From NCBI RefSeq assembly GCF_001905655.1, contig NZ_JMHT01000006.1, positions 106,771 to 170,770 of the forward strand: 64,000 bases of DNA. The letters run 5' to 3'. Below the pieces are notes generated by a model. That model saw only the letters and a program-made list of their open reading frames with translations, did no database searches and was not told where the DNA came from. How positions within the stretch are numbered: the first letter of the stretch is position 1; the number at the start of each line of letters is the position of its first letter. A program made the translations under genes and the position numbers. This document shows, piece by piece, positions 50,728-59,916 of the stretch. This stretch comes from Mycobacterium sp. ST-F2. GTDB lineage: Bacteria > Actinomycetota > Actinomycetes > Mycobacteriales > Mycobacteriaceae.

Positions 50728-52422
50728 TCAGCCGGCGAGCCCGATCGTTCCGCCCGGGATCGCGTCGATCAACATTCGGGTGTAGTCGGACGTCGGGTTC
50801 TCGTACACCTGCTCGGTGGGCCCGGAATCCACCACCTCGCCGCGGGACATCACGATCACGTTGTGGGCGATCTCCTTCACCACCGCCAGGTCGTGGGTGA
50901 TGAACAGGTAACTCAGGCCGAGCTCGTTCTGCAGATCGCGCAGTAGCGTCAGGATCTGCGCCTGCACCAGGACGTCCAGCGCTGACACTGCCTCGTCGCA
51001 CACCACCACCTCAGGGTTGAGCGCGAGCGCGCGGGCGATCGCGACGCGCTGCCGCTGACCACCGGACAGCTCGTTGGGGAAGCGCTGCATGACCGACTGC
51101 GGCAGCGCGACCAGGTCCAGCAGCTCCTTCACTCGCGCGGTGCGGGCGGACTTGTCTCCGATGCCATGGATGTTCAGCGGCTCGGCGATGGCCCGGTAGA
51201 TGGAGTACATCGGATCCAGTGACCCGTAGGGGTTCTGGAACACCGGCTGCACCCGGCGGCGGAACTCCTTCGCGTCGGCGCCGCGTAGCGACGTGACGTC
51301 CTTCCCGTCGAAATGCACTGTGCCCGAGGAAGCTTCCAGGAGACCGAGCACCATGCGCGCCACCGTCGACTTTCCCGAGCCGGACTCACCGACCACCGCG
51401 GTGGTCGTCCCGCGCCGCAGGGTGAAACTGACATCGTTGACGGCACGGAAGGTGGACCCGCCGCGGAACGGGACGGCACCGCGGATCGGGAATTCCTTGA
51501 CCAGGTTCGCGGCAACCAGGACGTCCTGGGGGCCGGACGGCGCGTGCTGGGTGGTGCCGACCTTGGGCTGCAGCGCCTGGTCGCCGACAAGCTCGCCGTT
51601 GGTACGCCGGGAAGCCAACGAGGGCGCCGCGCGGACCAGCCGCTTGGTGTACTCGTGGTGCGGGTCCTGCAGGATCTGCAGGGCCGGTCCCGACTCGACC
51701 ACCCGCCCCTTGTACATGACGACAAGGTGGCTGGCGCGTTCCGCGGCCAGCCCGAGATCGTGCGTGATGAGCAGGACCGCGGTGCCGAGCTCGGTGGTCA
51801 AATCCTCGAGGTGGTCCAGGATCTGCCGCTGCACGGTCACGTCCAGGGCCGAGGTCGGCTCGTCGGCGATCAGCAGCTTCGGCCGGCAGGCGAGTCCGAT
51901 CGCGATCAGCGCCCGCTGGCGCATGCCGCCCGAGTACTCGTGCGGGAACTGATTGACCCGCTTGTCGGGGTCGCGCATGCCTGCCTCGCTGAGCAGCGCG
52001 ATCGCGCGTTTGCGTGCGTCACCCCGCTTTGCCGCGCCATTGGCCTGCAGGGTTTCGCGGATCTGAAATCCGACGCGCCACACCGGATTCAGGTTGGTGT
52101 TGGGGTCCTGCGGGACCAGGCCGACGCCGCTGCCCCGGATTTTCTCGAAGTCGCGGCGGGACGCGGTGGCCAGGTCCTGGCCGTCGAACAGGATCTGACC
52201 GCCGGTCACCTTGCCGGTCCCCGGCAACAGGCCGAGTACCGCGGCGGCCGTGGTCGATTTGCCCGACCCGGACTCCCCGACGATGGCCACGGTCTGCCCC
52301 GGGTAAACGGTGAGGCTCGCGCCCCGCACCGCGGGCACCGACCTGCCCTGCGCCCGGAACTCGACCTGCAGGTCGCGGATGTCGAGCAGCGGCGCGGCGC
52401 CGTCGTTCGGTGTCTGAGCCAT
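50728..52422 (-). CDS. dppD: Dipeptide/oligopeptide ABC transporter, fused ATPase (DppD-like)
   Basis: The product is 564 aa with two complete ABC modules in one chain (like DppD of M. tuberculosis, 548 aa). Each has Walker A GESGSGKST, a signature (YSGGMRQRA in the first, LSGGQRQRVA in the second), and Walker B with the following Glu/Asp (LLIADEPTSAL, VVVCDEAVSAL). It energises import of short peptides, possibly heme, through DppB/DppC. The gene start overlaps the dppC stop by 1 nt, so the operon is translationally coupled. Confidence 0.92.
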   Translation of the reverse strand: MAQTPNDGAAPLLDIRDLQVEFRAQGRSVPAVRGASLTVYPGQTVAIVGESGSGKSTTAAAVLGLLPGTGKVTGGQILFDGQDLATASRRDFEKIRGSGVGLVPQDPNTNLNPVWRVGFQIRETLQANGAAKRGDARKRAIALLSEAGMRDPDKRVNQFPHEYSGGMRQRALIAIGLACRPKLLIADEPTSALDVTVQRQILDHLEDLTTELGTAVLLITHDLGLAAERASHLVVMYKGRVVESGPALQILQDPHHEYTKRLVRAAPSLASRRTNGELVGDQALQPKVGTTQHAPSGPQDVLVAANLVKEFPIRGAVPFRGGSTFRAVNDVSFTLRRGTTTAVVGESGSGKSTVARMVLGLLEASSGTVHFDGKDVTSLRGADAKEFRRRVQPVFQNPYGSLDPMYSIYRAIAEPLNIHGIGDKSARTARVKELLDLVALPQSVMQRFPNELSGGQRQRVAIARALALNPEVVVCDEAVSALDVLVQAQILTLLRDLQNELGLSYLFITHDLAVVKEIAHNVIVMSRGEVVDSGPTEQVYENPTSDYTRMLIDAIPGGTIGLAG

Positions 52423-53381
52423 CAGCGGGTCCTCGCTTTCGGATCCAGCGCGTCGCGCAGCACGTCACCGAGCATCATGAAGGTGAGGACGGTGATCGCC
52501 AGCGCCGCCGCGGGATAGAACAGGATCGGCGTGCCCTCGCGGAGCAATTGCTGCCCGGCCGCGATGTCGATGCCCCACGACACGGCCGTGGACGGTAGCC
52601 CGATGCCGAGATACGACAGGGTCGCCTCGGTGACGATGAAGATGCCCAGCGAGATGGTGCCGACGACGATCACCGGGCCCAGTGCGTTGGGTATGACGTG
52701 GGTGAACAGGGTGCGAACCCGGGACGCTCCCAGCGAGCGTGACGCCGTGATGAACTCCTCGTTGCGGACCGCGATCGCGGCCGCTCGGGCGATGCGCGCG
52801 ATCTGCGGCCAGCTGAAGATCGCGAGCACGATCACCACGGTGAATACGGTGCGAGAACTGATCATCTGCATCGTGACCACCGCCGCGAGGATCAGCGGGA
52901 TGCCGAAGAAGATGTCCGACAGCCGCGCGATCACCGAGTCGATCCAGCCACCGAAGAAGCCGGCTACGGTGCCGAGCAGGCCGCCGATCAGGACCACGAC
53001 GATCGTGGTCAGCACGCCCACCGCCACGGAAGCACGGGCGCCGTAGATCGTTCGGGTGTAGATGTCGTAGCCCTGCCGGTCGGTCCCGAACCAGTGCTCC
53101 GAGCTGGGCGGGAGCAGCGACTGCTCGAGCGAGCCGTAATGCGGGTCCTGACTGGTGAACAGTCCCGGGAAGAGCACGACGACCACGATCATCGCGAGCA
53201 GCAGCATCGACACGATGAACTCCGGTTTGGTGCGCAGCTCCAGCCACGCCGACTTCCAGAAGCCGGCGGGCTGCACGTCGGCGGCGACCGCGTCGATGGC
53301 GCCGACGCTGACCTCGTCGGGGCCCGCGACGAAGCGCTCCTGGCCGGGGTACAGAGTGGGTTGAGTCCGGCCCTCAGGCAT
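52422..53381 (-). CDS. dppC: Dipeptide ABC transporter permease (DppC-like)
   Basis: The product is 319 aa. A polar N-terminus of about 60 residues is followed by six membrane helices; the EAA loop near ITASRSLGASRVRTLFTHVI contacts the ATPase. It carries the ABC-2-type permease features of DppC/OppC (FGTDRQGYDIYTRTIYGARA). It overlaps dppB by 8 nt (53374-53381). Confidence 0.92.
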   Translation of the reverse strand: MPEGRTQPTLYPGQERFVAGPDEVSVGAIDAVAADVQPAGFWKSAWLELRTKPEFIVSMLLLAMIVVVVLFPGLFTSQDPHYGSLEQSLLPPSSEHWFGTDRQGYDIYTRTIYGARASVAVGVLTTIVVVLIGGLLGTVAGFFGGWIDSVIARLSDIFFGIPLILAAVVTMQMISSRTVFTVVIVLAIFSWPQIARIARAAAIAVRNEEFITASRSLGASRVRTLFTHVIPNALGPVIVVGTISLGIFIVTEATLSYLGIGLPSTAVSWGIDIAAGQQLLREGTPILFYPAAALAITVLTFMMLGDVLRDALDPKARTR

Positions 53382-54300
53382 AGCGGATCCTCGGGTCGAG
53401 GGCGGCGTAGAGCAAGTCGACCACCACGTTGGACGCCAGGTAGATGAGCACCAGCACAGTCACGAAGGACACGACGGTCGACGACTCGCCCCGGATCACC
53501 GCCTGATAGATGGTGCCGCCCACTCCCGGGATGTTGAAGATTCCCTCGGTGACGATCGCGCCGCCCATCAGCACACCGAGGTCGGCGCCGAGGAACGTCA
53601 CCACCGGGATCAGCGAGTTGCGGAGCACGTGCACCAGGATCACCCGCGGGCGGGACAGCCCCTTCGCCGTCGCGGTCCGCACGTAGTCCGCCGAGAGGTT
53701 CTCCGCGATGGACGAGCGGGTCAGCCGGACCACGTAGGCGAACGACACCGCGCCGAGCACGAATCCCGGCAGCAGCAGGTGATAGAGGTCCAGGTGGCCG
53801 CCGACGGTGACGGGGACGATCTGCCAGCGCACACCGAACAGGTACTGAGCCGCGAAGCCGATCACGAAGATCGGGACGGCGACGATGAGAAGCGTCACGA
53901 TCAGGATCGTGGTGTCGAACCACTTTCCCTTGTTCAAGCCCGCCAGCACGCCGAACGTCACGCCGAACACCGCCTCGACAGCCAGCGCGATGAGCGCGAG
54001 GTCGACCGTGACGGGGAAGGCGCGTTTCATCACGTCGAACACCGGCTGGCCCGAGAAGGAGGTGCCGAAGTCCAACCGGAACACTCCGCTGATGTAGTGC
54101 CAGTACTGCAGGTAGAACGGTTGGTCCAGGTGATACTGCGCACGCAGTGTCGCGATCAGCGCGGGTGACATGGGCTTGCCGCCGCCCAGCGCGGAGATCG
54201 GGTCGGCGGGCAGCAGGAAGACGAGCGCGTAGATCAGGAAGGTGGCGCCGAAGAACACGATCACCACCTGTCCGAGCCGGCTCAATCCGTATCTCAGCAT
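53374..54300 (-). CDS. dppB: Dipeptide ABC transporter permease (DppB-like)
   Basis: The product is 308 aa. Six membrane helices starting VVIVFFGATFLIYALVFLLP; the EAA-like loop is around TATAKGLSRPRVILVHVLRN. The order of dppA, dppB, dppC, dppD on the minus strand with overlaps or gaps of a few bases matches M. tuberculosis Rv3666c-Rv3663c. It begins 3 nt after the dppA stop. Confidence 0.92.
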   Translation of the reverse strand: MLRYGLSRLGQVVIVFFGATFLIYALVFLLPADPISALGGGKPMSPALIATLRAQYHLDQPFYLQYWHYISGVFRLDFGTSFSGQPVFDVMKRAFPVTVDLALIALAVEAVFGVTFGVLAGLNKGKWFDTTILIVTLLIVAVPIFVIGFAAQYLFGVRWQIVPVTVGGHLDLYHLLLPGFVLGAVSFAYVVRLTRSSIAENLSADYVRTATAKGLSRPRVILVHVLRNSLIPVVTFLGADLGVLMGGAIVTEGIFNIPGVGGTIYQAVIRGESSTVVSFVTVLVLIYLASNVVVDLLYAALDPRIRYA

Positions 54301-54303
54301 CGG

Positions 54304-55950
54304 CTATCCCTTGGTGTTCTCGGCGACGTCGCCCTTGGTGATCTGGGTGAAATCGGCCAGACCGTTCCAGGTCAGCTGGGCCGTCACGCCCGGTCCGACG
54401 CCGCCGGCCGCGATGTAGTCCCAGAGGGGTATCACCGGGAGGTCGTGCATCAGGATCGCCTGGGCCTGATTGACCAGCGCGTACGACTGGTTCGGGTCGA
54501 GCGCCCGTTCGGCCTCGATGAGCTTCGCGTCGAACGCCGGTGAACTGTAGACCGGATCGTTGGAGCCCGCGCCGGTCACGAACTGGGGCTGCAGGAACTC
54601 GATCATCGACGGGTAGTCGCCCTGCCATCCGCTGCGGAATGCGGTGCGAATGGTCCGCTTGGTGATTTCGTCCCGGACCTGCTTGAACGTCGGCTGCGGA
54701 GCGCCGTGCGCGTCGATGCCGAGCGCGTTCTTCAACTGATTCGACAACGCGTCAACCCACACCTGGTGATCGCCGTCGGAGTTGTACGCGACCTCGAACG
54801 ATCCCGACCAGGGCGCCATCGCGTCAGCCTGCGCCCACAGTTGCTTGGCTTTGACCGGGTCGAACTTCAGCACATCGTTACCCGGGATGTTCGGGTCCCA
54901 GCCCGGTAGCGACCGGGCGGTGAAGTCCTGCGCCTCGCCACGGGCGCCGCGGAAGATCACCTTGATGATCTCGGGCCGGTTGATCGCCATCGAGATCGCC
55001 GCGCGTCGTAGGCGACCCTCCTCGCCGCTGAAATGGGGCAGGTAATAGGGGATTCCGATCTGCAGGTTCTGGGCGGTCGGTTTGGTCAGCGCCCGGCGCC
55101 CGAGCACTTTCTTGTACGTGCCCAACGCACTCACCGGCACCGTGTCGAGCACGTCGAGGTTGCCGGACTCGAGGTCGGTGTACGCGGTGTCGAAGCTGCT
55201 GTAGAAGATGAAGCTCAGGCCACCGTTCTTCGGCTTGTCCGGACCCTGGTAGTTCGGGTTGCGCACCACGTCGAGCTTGACGTTGTGCAGCCAGGCGTCC
55301 GGGCCCTTCAGCATGTACGGGCCGTTCCCGACGGGATGCTCGCCGAACTTGGCCGCACCCTCGGTGAAGAACACATCGGGCAATGGCTTGAACGGCGTGA
55401 ATCCGAGCCCCAGCTTGAAATCGATGTTGGGGCTCGTGAGGCGCACCGTGAACGTGTAGTCGTCCACCACCTTCAAGCCCGACATCTCGGTCAGCGGCGA
55501 ACCCTCGGCGGCGACGGCCTCGTATCCCTCGATCGGCGAGAAGAAGCTCTGCTGCAGCTGCCCGTTGACGGTGGCCGCACCGAAATTCCATGCGCGGACG
55601 TAGTTTTCGGCTCGCACCGGGGTGCCGTCGGTGAAGGTCCAGTCCCGTTTGAGGTGAACCGTGTAGTTCTGGTTGTCGGTGGTGTCCACAGACTCCGCGT
55701 TCGCCAACACCGGCGTGCCGTCGGCGGTGTAGCTGTAGAGCCCCGTGAACAACGAATCGACGACGCGACCGCCCATGTTCTCGTTGGTGTTGGTCGGCAC
55801 CAGACCGTTCTGTGGTTCACCACCGTTGACGGTGATGATCGCGTCCGGGCCGGTGCCATAGTTGCCGCGCGCGCCTTCCAGGCTGCACCCCGACGCAGCC
55901 AGCACCACGCCCGTCGCCGCCACGCACAATGACCTCGCTGCCCATTTCAC
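54304..55950 (-). CDS. dppA: Dipeptide-binding lipoprotein (DppA-like)
   Basis: The product is 548 aa from a GTG at 55950 with GGAGG 6 nt upstream; open sequence further upstream is not coding in character. Signal peptide ending in lipobox LAASGC, then an SBP family 5 domain: ITVNGGEPQNGLVPTNTNEN and the characteristic TVHLKRDWTFTDGTPVRAEN region. It captures peptides outside and delivers them to DppB/C. It is the promoter-proximal gene; 55951-56204 upstream (254 bases) shows no gene. Confidence 0.92.
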   Translation of the reverse strand: MKWAARSLCVAATGVVLAASGCSLEGARGNYGTGPDAIITVNGGEPQNGLVPTNTNENMGGRVVDSLFTGLYSYTADGTPVLANAESVDTTDNQNYTVHLKRDWTFTDGTPVRAENYVRAWNFGAATVNGQLQQSFFSPIEGYEAVAAEGSPLTEMSGLKVVDDYTFTVRLTSPNIDFKLGLGFTPFKPLPDVFFTEGAAKFGEHPVGNGPYMLKGPDAWLHNVKLDVVRNPNYQGPDKPKNGGLSFIFYSSFDTAYTDLESGNLDVLDTVPVSALGTYKKVLGRRALTKPTAQNLQIGIPYYLPHFSGEEGRLRRAAISMAINRPEIIKVIFRGARGEAQDFTARSLPGWDPNIPGNDVLKFDPVKAKQLWAQADAMAPWSGSFEVAYNSDGDHQVWVDALSNQLKNALGIDAHGAPQPTFKQVRDEITKRTIRTAFRSGWQGDYPSMIEFLQPQFVTGAGSNDPVYSSPAFDAKLIEAERALDPNQSYALVNQAQAILMHDLPVIPLWDYIAAGGVGPGVTAQLTWNGLADFTQITKGDVAENTKG

Positions 55951-56204
55951 TGTGGACCTCCGATCGCGGGCCTTCACATTTCCACAGGTCGATGCCGTCG
56001 GCCAGGCAAGAATCGCTAGGTGCCGGCTACGCGCTCGCGTAGGACGAGTGCGTTCATCGTCGGGTTGTGGTGAATGACGAACCGCCGTTCGGCGTTCTTT
56101 CGTATCCGCGGCGGGAATCCTCGACCCCACGCGCACCCGCGGTCTGGCCGCCCAGCGCGGTGCTGCTCGAAGGCCCAATTGCAGACCCTTTCATTGTCCC
56201 GCAA

Positions 56205-56939
56205 TCAATCTCGGACGAAGCCGTCATCCTCGGGCCAAATTGCAGTTACTTCATTCGCTTTCAGTAGCGCACATAGGTCAGCAGAGGGTCGGTGCGGCAC
56301 AAGTACAGTCAATAGCTCCGGACGCACATATCGTGCATAGTCCAAAATCTGCCCCAAAGCGAGCCGTATCGCACCACGATCGGCCGAGGACTTAGCTTCG
56401 GTTAGCTCGCCTGTCGTCTCATCGAAGAGGTCAGTGACCAGTACTTCACCCTCGACAGAGATTGTCTGGCGATAGACCGTATGGCCTTGGGATCGGAGAT
56501 GGGCCGCGTATGCATCGACAAGGAGCGCCTCGTTTCGTTGGCGCACGCCCTCTGGCTCCAATGGCGACTGCACCGTATACACCTCTGAAATGCTCTGTTC
56601 CAGAGCGATTGAACGCACATATACACGCTGATCTGGCTTGGCCGGAGCCGACGGTAGTTCATCGGTGACTGTCAATCCGAGGCGCCGAAGTACGTTGCGG
56701 GCCTGCCCTGCCTTGTAGTCCGGATCGCCGCCGGTAATGAAGGTGCCGGTTGCGTAGCCATTGGCAACACCGACAATGGCCTTCGCCTCGTAGTGGCGTC
56801 CGTCGTGCAGCAAAAATATCGACCGTGCCTCGCCGAAGCGGTAATGCCGCAGGAAATCGCCCCGTCCGCGTCGGTCATAATCTGCCACCGCTGCGAGGAC
56901 GTGGGCCCGTTCGATTGCAGAACTGCTCAGTTTGGTCAT
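56205..56939 (-). CDS. ScoMcrA-like type IV restriction/PD-(D/E)xK protein
   Basis: The product is 244 aa. Residues 1-95 match the ScoMcrA N-terminal head domain: HVLAAVADYDRRGRGDFLRH, then YEAKAIVGVANGYATGTFIT and GGDPDYKAGQARNVLRRLGL. Residues 125-205 show a restriction-endonuclease-like core: Asp170 in VTDLFDE, Glu181 and Lys183 in LTEAKSS, followed by AIRLALGQILDYARY. The SRA and HNH domains of ScoMcrA are absent. It may cut modified or foreign DNA, or be part of a two-component system with the GIY-YIG protein nearby. It starts the accessory island. Confidence 0.7.
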   Translation of the reverse strand: MTKLSSSAIERAHVLAAVADYDRRGRGDFLRHYRFGEARSIFLLHDGRHYEAKAIVGVANGYATGTFITGGDPDYKAGQARNVLRRLGLTVTDELPSAPAKPDQRVYVRSIALEQSISEVYTVQSPLEPEGVRQRNEALLVDAYAAHLRSQGHTVYRQTISVEGEVLVTDLFDETTGELTEAKSSADRGAIRLALGQILDYARYVRPELLTVLVPHRPSADLCALLKANEVTAIWPEDDGFVRD

Positions 56940-57153
56940 CGGTCGCGTTCCTTGTGTGAAGCTCGGACTCGGGAGCTGCTCGGATGGATTCTGATGCCTT
57001 GCATTGGGGTCGAACGCACTGTCCCACGTGAGCGTCTGCTGTTCAGCGGTTCGGATTCTCGCTGGCTAACACCGCCCAACATGTCAGGGGGCTCTGATCG
57101 GACCTGCCCCGACCGTCCGTGAGGGCACCGGGTCAACGGCATGTTATTTGGCA

Positions 57154-57726
57154 CTATGGGCAGTAGTCGCACACGCCGGTTGCAGGTAGCTGGGTGTGGT
57201 GGACAGGGCAGAGCTTTGGCGGTGCTTCACGTTTGGCCTGCGCTCGCTTGTAGTCCCGCGATGCCTTGGCTTGCGGAGTTAGTGTAGGTTCGCCGCCGTC
57301 GGGTGGAAGGTCTGCGCCGAAGTAGCGGTAGCAGTCGAGTCGCGTCCTCGCAGCGTGATCATCGAGTTGCTCGAGTGTTTCCGTCGGGCCGCGGTCGCCG
57401 GCATTCTTCTGATGATCGGCTGCAAGCACGGCGCGATAGCCGTTTCCTACGGTTCCCTCCGCCGTCACACATAGTGAGCTGAGCTGTGGGAGGTCATTAA
57501 GGACGCAGTGCCTGATGACACGGCCGAGGAGCTCACCAATCCAGTTCGTTATCAGCGCCTTGTGGGTGATGCCGGTCTGGTCCTGGACAAACTCAGCAAG
57601 CTGCTTGTAGGTGACGAAACTGTTGTAATGACTGGCAGTGTCACGAAGGAGCCCAATGGCGAACGGCTCCCACGCGTCGTACGCGTCCTTCATCTCGACA
57701 AAGGCGCCGTGCTTGTCGTGGGGCAT
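57154..57726 (-). CDS. Hypothetical protein with C-terminal zinc-ribbon-like motif
   Basis: The product is 190 aa. Residues 1-90 are helical, with WEPFAIGLLRDTASHYNSFV and a region ALITNWIGELLGRVIRHCVL; the C-terminus is basic and ends with CPVHHTQLPATGVCDYC, a C/H-x-n-C-x2-C zinc-binding shape. It lies between two nuclease genes on the same strand, 39 nt after the GIY-YIG gene, so it may be a partner or regulatory subunit of that nuclease. The family is not recognised. Confidence 0.6.
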   Translation of the reverse strand: MPHDKHGAFVEMKDAYDAWEPFAIGLLRDTASHYNSFVTYKQLAEFVQDQTGITHKALITNWIGELLGRVIRHCVLNDLPQLSSLCVTAEGTVGNGYRAVLAADHQKNAGDRGPTETLEQLDDHAARTRLDCYRYFGADLPPDGGEPTLTPQAKASRDYKRAQAKREAPPKLCPVHHTQLPATGVCDYCP

Positions 57727-57765
57727 AGTCCATCCCTTCTGCGAATCCTCCCTAGCAAAGGTCCG

Positions 57766-58626
57766 CTAGTTTCGGTTGTTTCCAAAGGTTCTCGACATGA
57801 GGACCTGCTTCCAATACACCTCTCGGTCAATCACTCGTTGGTCATCGGTGCGCAACGGCAGAAATTCAAGGAGTGCGAACCGCAGGTTTTCGAGGGCGTA
57901 CTGTTCGCCCTTCTCCGCGACGAGCGCTTTTAGTTCAACGTTCCCGCCGTGCAACGTTGTCGCATAGGTGCAGAGACGCTGCCAGATCCCCGTGTCGCCG
58001 TATGCGGCCCCGACGTACGGGGCGCCGGTCTGCTGGTCGTGGATCACATACACGCCCTTCATCGCCTCCAGCGCGCTCCGCCAATCGGGGCGGTTGTGCC
58101 GCACAATTCGCTGCAATTCCCGCAACGAGTGGTCGATGCTGTCGACCCCCGGAAACTCCTCACCTTCGTATGGCTGCTCCAGCACTGATGCCACAGTCAT
58201 CTGGTCCATATGTGCTTCCAGGTTCAACCGCGTATTGCGCCCAGGGGGACGGAACTGAATCACGAGGCGTTTGATGTACTCGCCCAAGATGTCCTCGCGC
58301 AGCTCCAGTTCATAGGAGCGCGCGTTCGAAATGGGTTGGCGCCCCACCACCTCGAACACTCCGCCGAATAGCCATCGATCGGCGGCTTTGCGCTCTCGCG
58401 CCATTGTGAAAATGAAGTCACGCTTGAAATGGTCGACAGCACCGCGCCATCGACTCCATCCGACCCACTCATCCCAATCGTTGGCCAAAACGTCGATCGG
58501 CTGAATTTGCTGTTCGTTGACTACAGCGCAGTGCAACTTGAAGGCCGACTCGTCGAAATTGCCGAATAGCCCACGCAGCGGTATTGAAGCCAGATCCGGC
58601 TTGCGCTGATGCGGCTGTTTACCCAT
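57766..58626 (-). CDS. GIY-YIG nuclease-family protein
   Basis: The product is 286 aa. The C-terminal nuclease module starts at residue 191: GVYVIHDQ, then YVG at 204-206 (the Y-I-G equivalent), Arg217 in IWQRLCTYA and Glu in the following helix (LRFALLEFL, then EVYWKQVLMSRTFGNNRN). The N-terminal 180 residues lack a known fold and probably bind DNA or a partner (WDEWVGWSRWRGAVDHF). Such proteins occur in defence islands. Co-directional with 57154 and the McrA-like gene. Confidence 0.8.
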   Translation of the reverse strand: MGKQPHQRKPDLASIPLRGLFGNFDESAFKLHCAVVNEQQIQPIDVLANDWDEWVGWSRWRGAVDHFKRDFIFTMARERKAADRWLFGGVFEVVGRQPISNARSYELELREDILGEYIKRLVIQFRPPGRNTRLNLEAHMDQMTVASVLEQPYEGEEFPGVDSIDHSLRELQRIVRHNRPDWRSALEAMKGVYVIHDQQTGAPYVGAAYGDTGIWQRLCTYATTLHGGNVELKALVAEKGEQYALENLRFALLEFLPLRTDDQRVIDREVYWKQVLMSRTFGNNRN

Positions 58627-58841
58627 AGAACCTCCTCGCGCTCACAGGTTATCCACCCAATCACCCCGCTTTGAGCAGCCACCGATAGCCGCGCACGGGG
58701 ACTATCGAACAACCCCTGCGAGGCATCGCCGTTCGAGTGGACTTCGGCTCGGTGCGCAAGGCCGATTCGTACCCTCCGCACAACCGCTCATGGCCAGAAA
58801 GCGCGCAATATGCGCTGGGTTATGCGCCGAGAATTCTCATC

Positions 58842-59150
58842 ATGAGTAAGCGTGTGAGCCTGATCCTTAGCGACTCAGACGAGGCCCAGATTGGTCCCTA
58901 CCTGGACAAGGTTTCACCTGCCGTCGAGGTGCTAAGCCGTTGGGCCAACGAACACGACGCCTCCGGCGACATCAAGTCGGAAGCGGCGGCGTTGCGCGCG
59001 CTGCTGCAAGCGGGAGCCGAAGCCCTCAAGGAGCACGTTCTGGATGTCGACTACGCCCAGCTGGCCACGGAGTTCAACACCGAGCCGTCCAGCGTCGGAC
59101 GTCGCGCAGCGCGTGACGACTACGCCCGCCGGACCGAGAGTCGCCGATGA
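58842..59150 (+). CDS. Antitoxin-like ribbon-helix-helix protein
   Basis: The product is 102 aa from an ATG at 58842. The start KRVSLILSDSDEAQIGPYLD has the RHH strand-helix pattern, and the basic tail RRAARDDYARRTESRR is antitoxin-like. A 63-codon ORF (59147-59338) overlaps its stop by ATGA, the standard toxin position, but shows no toxin features. Toxin decay or an orphan antitoxin is therefore likely. The region 58627-58841 upstream (215 bases) holds its promoter, not identified. Confidence 0.6.
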   Translation: MSKRVSLILSDSDEAQIGPYLDKVSPAVEVLSRWANEHDASGDIKSEAAALRALLQAGAEALKEHVLDVDYAQLATEFNTEPSSVGRRAARDDYARRTESRR

Positions 59151-59297
59151 GCCGTGCGCCGCGGCCAGGCATACCGGTGGATCGGATCTCGAGTACGGCG
59201 CCAAGCCGCGATGCCCTCATCGATAACTCGCGGAACAGAAATCTCGATGCCGTCCCGGCGACACGACACGCCGAGACACGACCGCTTCCCACTGCAG

Positions 59298-59404
59298 TTA
59301 TCCACAAAGAATTACACTTGTGTAATTCTGGCGTCTAGCCCGCTGAACTGTGTGTTTACGAAGTTGTCCACAGAAGCGCGGCGGTCTCGATCCGAGTATC
59401 CACA
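59298..59404. other. Cluster of DnaA-box-like sites and a 22-bp palindrome
   Basis: The 512-base region 59151-59662 has no convincing gene. It contains TTATCCACA (59298-59306), TTGTCCACA (59364-59372) and GTATCCACA (59396-59404): the first two equal the classical and mycobacterial DnaA-box sequences, the third differs by one base. Overlapping this is the palindrome AGAATTACAC (59308-59317), TT, GTGTAATTCT (59320-59329), perfect and A+T-rich. The combination could be a plasmid or element origin or a regulated promoter. No replication initiator gene is adjacent. Confidence 0.5.
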
Positions 59405-59662
59405 CCGTCGCCGAAATGTTGTTGATTCGCGATGCCGTGTCGTGTCCGGTGCGCGTCCTATGATCCAAGAAGCTCCAGACCAGGAACCTGGGTTGGAGCC
59501 GAAGCCCACGGTCTGGAACCTCTTGGCTGCTCTGGCAGGCAGGCCTCGACGGTAACACCAGCGCCGGCTGGGGGTGTCGGTAACCCACCGATATCCGACC
59601 CTGGGCTTCGCTTTTGCGTGCGGATGGACCTTACGCAACTTGCGAAGACAGGAGACGACAAA

Positions 59663-59911
59663 GTGACAACCAGGCAGGGGCCGAACGCCCGACACGTGGT
59701 TCCAAGCAAAGGCGGCGGCTGGGACGTGAAAAAGCCCGGGGCGACCCGCTCGAGTGCCCACGCGGAGACGCAGAAGGAAGCAACCCGGCGCGCCACGCAG
59801 ATCGTGCGCAACAGCGGCGGAGGCGAAGTCCGCATCCACGGACGCGACGGCAAGATCCGCGATTCCAGCACCGTAGCCCCCGGCAACGACCCCTTCCCGC
59901 CGAAGGGCTGA
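59663..59911 (+). CDS. DUF2188 small protein
   Basis: The product is 82 aa from a GTG at 59663 with AGGAGA 8 nt upstream. The core HVVPSKGGGWDVKKPGATRS, AETQKEATRRATQIVRNSGG and EVRIHGRDGKIRDSSTV is the DUF2188 pattern. Found widely in bacteria and their mobile elements; function unknown. It is followed 6 nt later by 59917-60543, so the two are probably cotranscribed. Confidence 0.85.
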   Translation: MTTRQGPNARHVVPSKGGGWDVKKPGATRSSAHAETQKEATRRATQIVRNSGGGEVRIHGRDGKIRDSSTVAPGNDPFPPKG

Positions 59912-59916
59912 ATCCA

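Noticed and set aside
59298..59404. Chromosomal oriC
   Set aside because: DnaA-box-like sites are present, but no dnaA, dnaN or rpmH gene is near; listed only as an element or regulatory site.
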